NCBI GenBank assembly: GCA_015680685.1
Contig: MNCI01016492.1
Location: forward strand, 750,088 to 814,087
Length of the DNA: 64,000 nucleotides
Direction: 5' to 3'
From: Gnetum montanum
Taxonomy: Eukaryota; Streptophyta; Gnetopsida; Gnetales; Gnetaceae
Shown here: positions 35,270-47,042 of the stretch, in pieces
Position numbering within the stretch: position 1 is the stretch's first letter
Layout of the letters: the number at the start of each line of letters is the position of its first letter
The notes under the pieces: generated by a model
Databases searched by the model: none
What the model was told of the DNA's origin: nothing
The model's input: only the letters and a program-made list of their open reading frames with translations
Made by a program: the position numbers and the translations under genes

Positions 35270-38010
35270 TAGTTAGAAGGCTGGCCAGGGACCCTAATGA
35301 TGTAGGGGCTGGGTTGGCCTGGCGCTCATGAGATGGAGGTTTGGTAATCATTAGGAGTTTCAGGTATCCTAACAACATACAGAGTTGATTTTGGTGGAGG
35401 TTGGACCTTCGCTGTTGTGACCGTGGGTGGTACCCATACTACGAAAGGGGTAGGCCAAGTATGAGGGGTTGATGCATTCAAGGGGATGAAGGGAGGGACA
35501 CACACTACATACGGTTTGTCTCGTGTCATGGTGTTAGGCGTGGGCGTGGACACAGCGGGGGGAATTTGAATTACGAATGGCCTATTAGGTGTTTCCTGTT
35601 TATATTGGGGATAGACAGTGTTAATTTTGGGCGCTTCAAAATCATCATCAAGGTAGATTGTATTAATGACGTATGACACTTCTTTGGTGTTAAGGGGGTC
35701 TTTGTACACCCCCATAGCTTGATTCTGCAGTTGGACTGGGTTGGCCTCGTCAAAAGTGATTTGGCCTTCATCGATCATCCACTAAATATCTTGTTTCAAA
35801 GTGAAACAGTAATCCGTACCATGTCCGTTTCGTTGATGGTAGTCGTAAAAGCGATCCATTCTGAAGCCTTTGGGTACGGGAGGTTCATCCGGTGTTGCTA
35901 AACTTGGGTTCTGAACAAGTTGGTAGAACTGGTCATGTCTCTGGATGGCCGCGGGGGACAACTATTTATGTTTCATCAGCCCAGCCTTCAAGAGTTGATC
36001 GAAGAGCTGGGAAGGCTTCATTGGCAGAGGCGTATATTGAGAGGGTTCTTTCCTCTCGATGTTCTGCGTACAGTTCGTTGTTAAGTTTTGCACTGATGAT
36101 GATTCTGGCACAGCTGTAGAAGTTGGTTTATTGTAGTTAGTAGGGGTTGTGGGTGTTTTGTTTTGTTGTTGTGCCCCTGCTATCGCCGCTATAGTTGCCT
36201 TAGCCTTCTCTTTATCTTTTTTGGTGTGTTGATTCTTAAAGGCTAGGTATGCAGGGTCATGGATGTTTTGGGCCGCTTCTTCTATGTTTTTAATTTGTAC
36301 AAATGCTTGGTTAAGATCACGCGCATTAAGGTAGTACAGCTTGGATTTAAAGAAATCGGTAACAGCTCCCTTGAAAATTGTGAGCAAGTATGTCTGGGAT
36401 ATCGGCTCGTGCAACTCGTTGAGGGCGGCGCTCCACCTCTGAATAAATTTCTGCACAGGTTCAAGCGGTGTTTGCTTGACCTATATGAGGCTGTCCAAGG
36501 TGGCCTTGGGTTTCAATTTGTACTTGAACCGAGTCATGAACTAGTGTAATAAGTCTTCCAAGAAGAAGATGGAATTCCTTGGTAGGGCCCGATCCCAATC
36601 AAGTGCCCTTCCTGCGAGGGACATGGGGAACACTCGGAGAATGGAATGGGGCCATGCCTGGAGTAGCGCGCATTCTAGCCTAAATGTTATCAAGTGTGCA
36701 TTGGGGTCTATCTCCCCATTGTATTTGGTTAGTGTTGGTAAGGGAACACCTTTAGGCAAGGTTAAGGGTGGGACAGATGAGCTGATGGGGTTATCTTGGT
36801 AGAAGTCCACTACCTTTAGCTCCCCATTGGTGGCTGTTTTGAGGTGTTTTACCTCATCAGCTAATTCTTGCATTAGTTTTTTGGCATCTGCCCAATTTTG
36901 GGCACTTGGTAACATGGAAGCTAGAGGTTGTGCTATATTATACGGGTTAGACTGTTGGACGGTGGGTTGAAAGGTCGAGAGTTGTGCGGCTGAGGGTTGC
37001 ACTTGTGGCATGTGATCGGGGAAAGGCAGTGGTTGCTGTGGTGGCGGCTGTACTAGGGGAACATTGGCTGGTTAAACCATATGGGATGGGATGTTATAGT
37101 GAGGAGGTTGATGTTACTGTGGTTGACAGCCCATCGTTACCCGTTCTGCAGCTACATTTTGTGGTTGACCGCCCATCGTTACCTGTTCTGCACCTACATT
37201 TTATGGAGGGACCCCCTGTTGGGTTACGGTGGTAGAAGGGGCTATATGCATTTGAATGTGTGGGATATAGTGAGCGGATGTGGATGCCAGTATCATGTGT
37301 GACATTCCTATCACTCGGGGTGGGAGTGTCACTCCCACGCTATCATGAGGGGGTGGTGCTTGTGAAAATGGACTCGCTGCTACATCGGGGATGATGGCGA
37401 GAGGGAGTGTGCTGAATTGCGGATCAGCTAGAGGTGGCACATGAGCAAATGAGGATGTATGCGATGGAGGCATTTGTATGTGAGTTAGTCTGAGGGGTTG
37501 GATGGGCATGATCTCCCCTATACCGGGATGAAAAATGGGGTTAACGTGTGCTTGTGGGCTCAGAGTGTGGTAAGAATCCTCGTGTTCAGATTGAGTGGCA
37601 AATTCGTCCTCTTCCTCTAGTTGGGACTCTAGTGCAGGCTGATCCAAGGAGTGTATCCTTTGCAAGAGGAGCTATGTGATGAGCTCTGAATACTGCTCTG
37701 GAATAGGGATGACGTCATACGGTGAGGGGATGAACTCGTGTCCCCCTCTGTAAAAGAGTTTGAACTACCTCTTTACCTCTAGTTTGGCTTGGTCTACAGC
37801 CAGGCTAGCTTGTATCTTAATGCATATAAAATTATACTGATCCTAGGTTATGATGTTGGAGGCCGGGTCCCTCCCTTACAACCTTAGGGACCGGTGGGGC
37901 CCCACGGTGGGTTGTACTCTCGGGTGTTGCGTGACAGGCTGTTGGACAGCCATGGTGTCCACGACGTCGGTCACTTGAGCTATTGCAGCGGTGGTGTTCA
38001 TGGGGTTCAT
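35270..38010 (-). pseudogene. Element B gag
   Basis: The first ATG after the leader reads MNPMNTT at 38010, matching the start of A gag. The N-terminal part (37.2-38.0 kb) is Pro/Gln-rich with acidic LEEEDEFATQSEHED. The core (36.0-37.0 kb) has ALDWDRALPRNS, PVQKFIQRW, YLLTIFKGAV and FVQIKNIEEAAQ. A zinc-knuckle-like CxxHxxxxHxxxxC relic (first Cys replaced by Tyr in DYHQRNGHGTDYC) lies near 35790-35850. The tail has repeated FVVWVPP-type modules (35.3-35.6 kb). Stops near 37895, 37850, 37765, 36540, 35960 and 35785 disable it. Confidence 0.88.
37131..37206. repeat. Short tandem duplication in B gag
   Basis: Two adjacent near-identical segments of about 40 bp around CCCATCGTTACCNGTTCTGC in the Pro-rich linker, at the same part of gag where element A carries its 69-bp duplication. 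Confidence 0.6.
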
Positions 38011-38633
38011 GATGAATCGCTAAGGGTATGACACGGGGTAGAGGAGCGAAATTAGTGTACTTGGTACAACATAAACTAAGGGACAAAGTGCAGCGTATAC
38101 GCTTCAACGTTCAGCATATAGCATCAGCGTAGACAGTGTATACAGCGTAAAGGGTGCAGCATATATGCTAGGTAGCGTATACAGCTTCGGCGTAAAATAA
38201 AGTATAGCGTAAACAGAGTACAGCGTGAATAGGATAGAGCGTAAAACAAAGTACGGCATAAACAAAGTACAGCGTGAAACAAGACAACGTAGACAAGACT
38301 CAGCGTAAAACAAGGCAGCGTAAAACAGGCATAACGTAAGATAGTGCAGCGTAAAATAGAGTTCAGTGTAAAATAGGCATAGCGTAAAACAAAGTACAGC
38401 GTAAAGAATGCTCAGCGTAGAACAAGGGACAACGTAAATACTGAACAGCGTAGATGATGGACAGTTCGCAGGATGAGTTTTGAAGCTAGGCTGCGTAGAC
38501 GCTGGGGTTTCCGTGGACAGTCCACGTGAAGTTGGTAGCATATACGCTAAAAGACTTGCAGAGTTTGAATTAGGGCAGCGAAAACGCTGATGAGTGTAGA
38601 TGCTGTGAAGTTTGCGAACGAGGTTTTTGGGAG
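38011..38633 (-). other. Element B 5' leader between PBS and gag
   Basis: Non-coding. Filled with about 20 copies of AGCGTAAAAC / ACAGCGTAAA words spaced 15-25 bases, the family's GCGTA word in its leader form. Confidence 0.75.
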
Positions 38634-38651
38634 GCCCTCCTTCTAGCACCA
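38634..38651 (-). other. Primer binding site, element B
   Basis: The plus strand reads GCCCTCCTTCTAGCACCA, one base different from A, five bases from the 5' LTR. Confidence 0.8.
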
Positions 38652-39217
38652 ATTTTTGTACCACCTGAAATCGTCGGTCACCAGCTGGAAGGAAGTAGAG
38701 ACCGTGGGATCGCAGGACATGCACAGAAGACCCTACCTTCGCCTAAGGGTGAGCTGGAATGCACGAAGGCAGAGTACCTTGGGTGGTCCGCACGCGGATC
38801 AAACAAGGATTTACCCGCACTTATGCCGAATTGCTATATGCTAGGTTATGCATAAACAACGTAATCGGGCGTAAACGAGGGCGTGAACAGCATAGCAGAT
38901 ATGAACAAGGTGTAAACGTAAACGAGCGTAAACAGAAAACATGCAAGAAATTAGCATAAACTGTAAACAGTGGTATTACAGAGTCAGAATACAGTGCACC
39001 GGTCTAACACAGTTGTGATGAACACAAGGCGGACGAAAAGCCCCGGTGAATGCAGGGACGGCTGGGCTAGTATACACTATAGGTGCGGTGTAGAGACTGT
39101 GTGCACGGCGTACAGGTTTTCTAGTGTAAGAGGGTTTTAGCTCTGGTGCACAGCGTAAATGTCTCTGGTATGCTCTGGGATTTTTGCCAACCATCCGGGT
39201 GAAGTGGAAAAGTGGGG

Positions 39218-39225
39218 TTTTTATA
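39218..39225 (-). promoter_or_regulatory. LTR TATA box, element B 5' LTR
   Basis: Minus strand TATAAAAA in GGTATAAAAACCCC. Same position as in the left LTR (22731-22738), in A (13493) and in G (61481). Start of sense transcription expected about 30 bases to the left. Confidence 0.65.
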
Positions 39226-39299
39226 CCGGTTGTTACGCTAGACTTCGGTTAGGAGACACGTGGCGCATTGACCGGGTGCATACAATTTACAAATATACA

Positions 39300-39745
39300 A
39301 CATATTACATCTGCTAGGCATATACTCGGGGCGTATAGGCTACATCAGGCCGACATACACGCTGGACGTATACGTTGGATGTGCTTGGCGGGTGTGAACT
39401 TGGGTGGAGATGCCATGGACGCTGGGCATACATGCTGAGCGTACATGCCAACAATGACTCGACGTATACACTGGGCATGTACGCTGATGGTTGCCGACTT
39501 GCTTCGATTCTTACTCTTTGGTGCTGTCTTCATTCTGTCATTGAGACTCCATTCTCCGGCGTGTGCATTTGTGGTGCCGAGCGTACAGGCGAGGCGTGTA
39601 CATCGAGCGCGTAAGTCGGATGTCTGCGCTGGGCGTATACGTTGGGGATGTCGGGTGTATACGCTGAGCGTATACGCTGTTGATGCCGGGCATATACGCT
39701 GGGCATATACGTTGTTGATGTCGGTCGTATACGCTGGTACTGCAC
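39300..39745. repeat. GCGTATACGC palindrome array in B 5' LTR
   Basis: Repeated GGCGTATACG, GCGTATACGCTG and CATATACGCTGGG words immediately upstream of the TATA box in the transcription direction. Reading frames here give only repeats of Tyr-Ala-Pro-Ser-Val-Tyr type residues and are not genes. Confidence 0.8.
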
Positions 39746-39879
39746 ACTTAGCAAAAATTAAGCCTTTTGATTCCATAAGTTGCAATGTGTGACACCAAAT
39801 GTAGCCGTGGCCGTTCGTGGGTCCCAGGGACCTGCTTCTTGCTGGGGAAGTACCAAGCTCGAAATTTTGTGGTGTTTCA

Positions 39880-39884
39880 GGTTC
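39880..39884. repeat. Target site duplication of element B, right copy
   Basis: GGTTC directly after the right LTR. The identical GGTTC precedes the left LTR at 22154-22158. Confidence 0.9.
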
Positions 39885-39939
39885 TATGCTGCCTAACAAG
39901 GAAGAGGCCTTTCCTAGGGTTGATGAATCATATATTTCA

Positions 39940-42670
39940 TATCTAAGCTAGTTTTGATCATAAATAACCATGCATGTTAGCTCCAAGAGTTTCTAGGGTC
40001 AAGGGCTAGGGTTTAAGGTCAAATTTAGGCAGTTTTGAGTGTTTCTAAGTTGTTTTTTATGTTACCACATTTTTTCCACATTAGGGCCACCATGCTCAAT
40101 GTGGACCTAGATAGGAAGATCCAAGGGGAATAGCTTTTGGCTATTTGTAATTAATTTTTGAGAGTCTAAGGGATTTGGAAGGTGCAAATAGGGTCCTAGG
40201 GTGCATATAAGGCTATATGGTGTTAGTTTAAGGTGTATATGAGCCATTTATAAGTCACCCCCCAATATCCATGTTGGATCAATGCTAACTAGCATGGAAG
40301 AGGTGATCCCTATCATGGAAGAACTAATGGAGCCTACTTTTTACCATTTTGTTAACTTTTGATCATGCATGTGTGTTTTGAGGGTTGTCGGTGTTGATGG
40401 TTGAAGCCTAGGATCAAAATATGGTAAGTTTGAGGGTTGTAAGATTGTTTTTAGGCTTATCCCTCTTCATCCACATTGGGGCTAGGATGCCCAACATGTA
40501 TGGGATCCTTCCTAGCATGGAGAACTAAAAAGGAGAAATTTTAAACTATTTTTTTAACTTCTAAAAGTATAGTGGCTTCTATAATTGTTGGGCTACTACC
40601 ATAAGTTAATTTCCATGCACATTTCACAAGTTTTAGCTTTACCTCCTTTCATCCACATTGGGGCTAGGATTATTAGCATGGATAAGATCCCCCTCAACAT
40701 GAAAATTCAAAGGGGGGTTGATTTTCATTAATTTCTAGAAGTCTAGTGGCTTTGTGAAGTGTTGACAAGGTTTTGGTAGAAGTGTAAAATAATTTGTCAT
40801 TATTTGGGTGTATCTGGAACCCCTCATGAACCTTCCTAGCTATATCCATGTTGGAAAATGTGGATGAAGTCTCCCCCTATATGGAAAAACCAAAAATGTT
40901 ACATCTAGGCTCTTTTAACAACAAATCAACCATGCATGTCAACCTACAAGGTTACTAGTGTCAATTGTCAAGAGTTGGCATCAAAATCCATCAATTTGGA
41001 GGCTCCTAGATGCCTCAAGTAATCAACCCATATTTTTCCATGCTAAGCATGGTGGACCTAGCATGGATGAGAGGGAAATATTAGATCTAGACTCTTTTGA
41101 TAGTAAATAGACCATATATGTTAGCTTCTAGGGTTGTTGGTGCCGATGCTCGAGATTTGGTATTGAAATCCACTAGTTTGGAGGTTTCTAGGTGTCTCAT
41201 GCAATCAACCCTTCTTTGTCAATGCTAGGAATGGTGGCCCTAGTGTGGATGTGAGGTAAATGTCAGATCTAGGATATTTTGATAGAAAATCAACCATGCA
41301 TGTTAGCCTCTAGGGTTTTCGATCTCGATGATCAAGATTTGGTGTTAAAATCCACTAGTTTGGAGGCTTCTAAGTGCCTCATGTAATCAATCCACCTTTT
41401 TTCATGCTAATCATGGTGATCCTAATGTGGATGAGATGGAAATGTTAGATCTAGGCTTTTCTAATAGAAAATTAACCATGCATGCTAACCTTCTAGGTTG
41501 ACAGTGTTGATGATCAAGATTTGGTATTAAAATCCACCAGTTTGGAGGCTCCTAGGTGCCTCATGCAATTAACCCTCTTTTTCACACTCAATATGGTGGC
41601 CTAACATGGATGAGAGGGAAATATCATATCTAGGCTCTTTTCATAGCAAATTAACCATGCATGTCAGCCTCTAGGGTTGCCAGTGTTGATGGTCAAGATT
41701 TGGTGTTAAAATCCACTAGTTTGGAGGCTTCTAAGTGCCTCATGAAATGAATCCACATTTTTTCTTGCTAAGCATGGTGATCCTAATGTGGATGAGATGG
41801 AAATGTTAGATCTAGGCTTTTCTAATAGAAAATTAACCATGCATGCTAACCTTCTAGGTTGATAGTGTTGATGATCAAGATTTGGTATTAAAATCCACCA
41901 GTTTGGAGGCTCCTAGGTGCCTCATGCAATTAACCCTCTTTTTCACACTCAACATGGTGGCCTAGCATGGATGAGAGGGAAATATCATATCTAGGCTCTT
42001 TTCATAGCAAATTGACCATGCATGTCAGCCTCTAGGGTTGCCAGTGTTAATGGTCAATATTTGGTGTTAAAATCCACTAGTTTGGAGGCTTCTAAGTGCC
42101 TCATGAAATGAATCCACATTTTTTCTTGCTAAGCATGGTGATCCTAATGTGGATGAGATGGAAATGTTAGATCTAGGCTTTTCTAATAGAAAATTAACCA
42201 TGCATGTCAACCTCTAGGGTTGCTGGTGTCGATGGTTAAGCTTTCGTGTCAAAATCCATCAATTTGGAGGCTACTAGATGCCTCATAATCAACCCCTCTT
42301 TTTTCACATGGGACATGGTGGGCCTAGCATGGATAAGATGGAAGTGTTAGATCTAGGATCTTCTAAATGCAAATTAACCATGCATGTCAACCTTTTAGGT
42401 TTCTAGTGTTGATGGTCAATATTTGGTGTTAAAATCCACCAATTTGGAAGCTCCTAGATGCCTCATGTAATCAACACACTTTTTTTTCATGATGGTCATG
42501 GTGGTCCCACCATGAATTAGAGGAATATTTTAGATCTAGGATCTTTTGATAGCAAATCAACCATGCTTGTTAGCCTCCTAGGTTGTTGATGTTGATGGTC
42601 AAGGTTTGGTATCAAAATCCACTAGTTTGGAGGTTGCTAGATGCCTCATGAAGTTGATCTTGCTTCTTCT
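39940..42670. repeat. Element D tandem repeats, unit about 180 bp with hairpin, 361-bp higher-order period
   Basis: The anchor ACCATGCATGT recurs at about 40929, 41111, 41293, 41475, 41654, 41836, 42014, 42197, 42377 and 42560. Units alternate, so those at 41475, 41836 and 42197 are closest to each other and those at 41654 and 42014 form the other type. Hairpin example: TCCATGCTA (41037-41045) with TAGCATGGA (41059-41067); CCACATT (40076-40082) with AATGTGG (40098-40104). Units left of 40900 are more diverged and less regular. Confidence 0.85.
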
Positions 42671-42829
42671 AGGTTGCTAGATACCTAAAAATTTACAAGG
42701 ATAGTAGTCATTAATTTTGATAATGTGTCCCTATGAAAATGAGAAGTCATGATCAAATCATATAAGATTGGTGATGTGTTATTTTACTTTATGGATCATT
42801 TTTCTTATTCCATTGTTGTGAGAAAACTC

Positions 42830-45399
42830 TTTCCTTTTTCTTGTAATGTTTCAACCTTAGTGGTTCTACCCTCCTTCATTCTTCTTTAGGTTTGTGGCCT
42901 GGGTTGCAATGTATCAACCCTGGGCCCCTTGTAGATGGGTGTGATTGATCTTGGTGTAGGTCTCAACTGATTAACTTTAGTGGACTTATTTTTTTATTTG
43001 GTGATAGGTTTTCTTCACCACCATTGTGATGATGGTTTCTTGCTAACCTCTAAGTTGTTGGCCACTATAGGTAAGCTTTGTTCATAATCCATTGTGTCTT
43101 ACTTATTGAAGGTGGAGGGACCTAGATAATGAATTATTTTCTAGGATTTGGAGGATTAGCAACTGATTTATTATGTTATGATGTTGAATCCATGGAAAGG
43201 GGGATAAATATTATGAAAGACTCCTTAGGGGTTGGAGGAGGCATTACCCATATGAAAAATAGCTCTCTAGGCTTTGTGCTTCAAAATTATGGTGGTACTC
43301 TAATGACAAATGGTTCCCTAGGAGGATTAGATAATTTCGCTTTTGTGAATGAGGCTACAATGTAGGAGTTGTTGTTGGATTTTGGAGATTTGGGCTCATT
43401 CACTACCATCTCTCTATGGTTTATCATCTTCTAGAAGACATCCTTTAATGCTAGGAAAAATTTGGTGTCATGACCAGCCATTTGATGATAATGATAATAC
43501 CTATCCAGCCTGAAGTACTTTGGTAGCTATTTTTGGGTCTCTCACTATGTCACAAAGATGATAGTACCTCTTATGAGCTTCTTCAGGTATTTTTTTATGT
43601 TCCATATAGTTATCTTTAAGTAACTATTCTAGAATCTTAGATATCTTCATAGACAACCTAGTGTACTAATACCTATCCTTCCACCTAATGTTTGGTCTTA
43701 GTTGATTTGGGGTGTAGGAAATGGATGGTTGAGATGAGGCAGAGGAGGCATTACATTGTGGTAATTCCCTTCTTTCCCTTTGCTTTGACTTTTTTGTTAG
43801 TATGGTCATAGTTTTATGTTCTTTCTTGGTACTATCACTATTCCTCCTTGTGTGTTGGTTTTTATAGGGCATGTAGGCTGGGTCGTTGCTTGCCTTAGCT
43901 ACCTCCTCAATGTTCTTGGTTTGTAAAAAGGCTTGGCTTAATGATTGGGGCTCTAGACAGTATAACTTTGACTTGATGAAGTTATTTACTACTTCCTAGT
44001 AGGTGGCCAAGAGATGGATTTTCACAATAGGCTTTGGGATTTTGTTTAGTGTTGAGTTCCATCTTTCAATGAGCCTTTTAACTGGTTCAAGTAACCCCTA
44101 CCTCACCTTCATCAATTGGTCCAATGTGTCATCTAGCTTCAAGTTGTATCTGAAGAAATTGATAAATTGGTTAATGAGGTCCTCAAGGAAAGAGATAGAA
44201 CCCCTAGGAAAGTTATGATACCAATTCTAGAGTCTTTTCCTAGAGAGACACAAGGAATATTCCTAGTATTGTGTGAGAACAAGGTTGCAAAAAGAGGTAC
44301 TAAGACTAGAAGATTACTAGATGTGCATTGGGACCCCCTTCACCATTGTATTTGGTAAATTTTGGAATAGGTAGGCCTATGGGAAAGGTTATTTGTGGCA
44401 CCATAGAACTTACAGGATCATCATGGTAAAAATTTAGAACAATAACTATCTAAGTTGTGTTAGCTTTAACTTTTTGTAGCTCTTTATTAAGGTCTAGGAT
44501 CATTTGAAAAGCTTCATCCAAGCCTTGGGACATCCCCATGGGATATAGTGTTTGCATTTATGGTTAACCAAGAGTCAACTAAGATTTATATGACCTTATG
44601 ATAGGCTATAGTATCAAAGGGAGAGGTTGGGTTATGGTGGTCATAGGTGGGCTAAATAAGGCAAAAGATGTTTGTGCTGGAGCTTGAGGCATAAAGGGGA
44701 TAAATGGGGTATGAGATGCTTATGTTATTTGGGATCCCAATGAGGATCCCATTGGTATGTCAAAGGAAGATGATAAGGTAGACATAACCATGGCTAGGTG
44801 AAAAAAGTTAGGTATGTGGCAAAAGGTACTAGTAAGAATAAGTAGGTGGACTGAGACATAGGTTATGCTTGGTGTATGGAAATGATGGGTGTGAACCCAA
44901 ACATGGTAGGATGGATGGGAGAAGAGTTAGATCTTGGGACTTGTTTCATCAATGAGACAAGAGATTTGTAGTTAGGTGTGGTTGTTTAGGAAGCCAAAGA
45001 TTGGAAAGGACTTCCAATGAAGGTGTCCAAAACTTGCTCAACCTCAAACTCATCTTCCTCTTCTTAACAATATTCTAAGCTAATTCCCTCACCAAACTCA
45101 TCAACCTCTATGAGTTGTGTGAGCATTTACATGTAGAAATTAGTGAGGGGGATTTTGTCATAGGGGGATGGGATGTATTATTTTCCATCCCAGTTTCTAG
45201 TTTTGAATTGATGCTTAGTGTTAGATTCAGAGTGTGGTATTAGGCTAGCTTGCATCTTAGCATAGAGGAAGTTGTAGAATTTGTCATTGATAACTACAAA
45301 ATCTAAACTCTTGCCCATTTGCTTAAGCAATTTCCTTCATGCTATGACTGTGGGGTCTTTTGAGTTATAAACACAAATTTCATCTTGGCTAGATATCAT
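42830..45399 (-). pseudogene. Element D gag (decayed)
   Basis: Minus-strand translation lines up with A and B gag. The start ATG at 45399 (MISSQDEI) precedes a segment with YIPSPYDKIPLT (the B counterpart is FIPSPYDVIPIP). The core (43.85-44.3 kb) has FPRGSISFLEDLINQF, TLDQLMKV, ERWNSTLNKI and QTKNIEEVAKASNDPAY, then KNQHTRR. The tail (42.85-43.5 kb) keeps EPFVIRVPP-type modules. Several stops, but long stretches stay in frame. No protease follows. Instead the tandem repeats begin near 42.7 kb. Confidence 0.8.
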
Positions 45400-46123
45400 G
45401 TTTTTAAGGTTAAGTTGTAATATAGTTGATCAGTTGAAAGACATGATAATAAAAAATGCTAAAAATGGCTTAAAAAATGTCATAAAAGGTTAAATAAAGT
45501 AAAAATTCCAATATGTGGAATTTCAAAATGGCTAAAAGAAGAAAAAATGGCTGAAAATAGGTTACTTACTATAAATGATAAGTAGGGCTTAAGGAAGGTA
45601 CATCCCATTACAAAAATTGAAAAGTTGAAAATATGGTTCAAAACCTTACCTACGGTAGGTGTAGTAGGGGAAAAGAAAGGGAGCGGTGAGATAGGAAGAT
45701 CTTACACCTTTCTAGCTAATGTTGGTGAAAGGTGGGGTTAGAACCAAAGTGAAAACATGGGTTTTCCACCAAAAAATAATTTTAGTAGGCTACCAGTTTT
45801 CTTAGCTAGGAAGAAGAGATGGGGGTTTGGTTTTGGAAATCACCAATGCTGAAAAACTAGGAAAGTTTGATAGCCAAGGAGGTATGGCTTCCACACCACA
45901 CCAATGCTAGTTTTGGTTAATGAATTCATAGTAAGTATTGTGAAAATCCAAAACCTAGGCCCCTACAACTTCCACATTGAGGATTTTTCTTTGGTGCTGT
46001 GAGTGGCAGTGTTTATTATGAAAAGATTCAAAGGGTTTTTTTGTGTAAAAAATTATAGATTTTAGCTAGGAGAATAATGTTGGTTATGGGGAAAATTGAG
46101 TTTGATGAATAAATTAGGTAAAG
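45400..46123 (-). other. Element D leader, non-coding
   Basis: Between PBS and gag. Shares blocks with the C leader, such as CTTACACCTTTCTAGCTAAT with its TTGGTGAAAGGTGGG flank. Nothing else is seen. Confidence 0.55.
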
Positions 46124-46141
46124 ATCCTCATTCTAGTGCCA
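46124..46141 (-). other. Primer binding site, element D
   Basis: The plus strand reads ATCCTCATTCTAGTGCCA, the A/B/C type with three changes, six bases from the LTR start TATTGCAACTGG. Confidence 0.65.
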
Positions 46142-46147
46142 AAAAAC

Positions 46148-47042
46148 TATTGCAACTGGAAAAATCAATTGCTAGAAAATTAAAAGATCTGACACATTAG
46201 CCTCAACCCCAAATCCCCAAGGCCTCTAGAAAATGGGATTCAAAGTGTTCTATATGGTTTGGTAGATCAACCAAGGACTTATGAAACACAAAATGAATGA
46301 TGTAAATAACAAGAATGTAGATATGGAAACCAAAAGCAAAATAGATTACACATAAACTAAAATTTTGAAACATTATTTAAACAAAAAAAAGAATAAGTTC
46401 ATGGATGTGTATAAGATTTTACAATGAAAGAGAAAAATGGGATTCACTAGGGTAGGAATCCAAAGCCTATTGAAGCTTATGTGATCCACTCCATGATCTA
46501 CATGCTTAGCCACTTCTAATGTTATCAAACCTCCTCTATTGCTACTGCATATTTGCAACTTTGGTCACTACTTGGGGAGAAAAGTAAAGGATTTGGCTAA
46601 AAAAGAGCTCCACTATGAGAGTTGGAAATCCTAGAAATGTATCTTATGAACCAAAAACTTGAAAGTCTTGGGATAGGGCTACAAAGTGGGGTTACAAGGT
46701 CATAAGGATTCCATGTTGCAAGGCTCCAAGAAAAATTTTGCAAGTGTTGCAAGAGCTCTTGAAGGCTAAAACTTCTATATGCTCAAAAATACTAAAAGGT
46801 GAAACCTTGAAATGTTCTTTGGAATTTGGTTTTATAGTTTTTTTTCCATGAAATGGATTCCAAGTTGGCTGACAGATTAGTTGCAAATTGCTGAAAATTT
46901 TTTCCATGTGCAAGTGAGATGGGTGCCCAAATTTTCGGGGGTTACTATGTATAGTATGTGCTGAACCCAATGGATATTTTGTTTACTATAAATAGTAATA
47001 GAAGCACACCTTCTATGCTAGAGGTAGATCCTATATGCTAGG
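46148..47042 (-). repeat. 5' LTR of element D, truncated on the right by element F
   Basis: Homologous to the C LTR from its first base. Minus-strand TATA-like TATAAAACC near 46828-46836. Sequence similarity to C continues to TTCTATGCTAGAGGTAG, so F appears to have inserted inside this LTR. Confidence 0.65.

Larger units (their letters stand above)
22159..39879 (-). mobile_element. Element B: structurally complete Tat-lineage (Ogre-like) retrotransposon, 17.7 kb
   Basis: Bounded by LTRs of 1247 and 1223 bp and a perfect GGTTC target duplication. Minus strand, right to left: 5' LTR, PBS, leader, gag, protease, a 5.5-kb block with an oppositely oriented eight-exon gene, RT, RNase H, acquired RNase H, integrase, a 3' untranslated region with 20-mer repeats, polypurine tract, 3' LTR. 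Great length, the acquired RNase H and the pro/pol gap resemble Ogre-type Tat elements. The two LTRs differ at many sites, mostly transitions, so insertion is not recent. Stops in gag and pol and a YVDE RT box make this copy non-functional. Inserted in element D's repeats. Confidence 0.95.
38657..39879 (-). repeat. 5' LTR of element B
   Basis: Starts TGTACCACCTGAAATCG and ends GTGGTGTTTCA, followed by the GGTTC duplication at 39880-39884. Partner of 22159-23405. Confidence 0.93.
39885..47042 (-). mobile_element. Element D, right part: gag-only Tat-like element with tandem repeats in place of pol
   Basis: Minus strand, right to left: 5' LTR (46148-47042, truncated by element F), PBS, leader, gag, then directly tandem hairpin repeats where protease and pol should be. 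Continues left of element B at 20.9-22.16 kb. Gag is clearly related to A and B gag. Resembles the gag-only non-autonomous elements described in plants. Confidence 0.75.

Noticed and set aside
43129-43365. 78-codon plus-strand frame with Gly-rich sequence
   Set aside because: It is the antisense of element D gag's repeated VPP-module tail; the minus strand carries the recognisable protein similarity.
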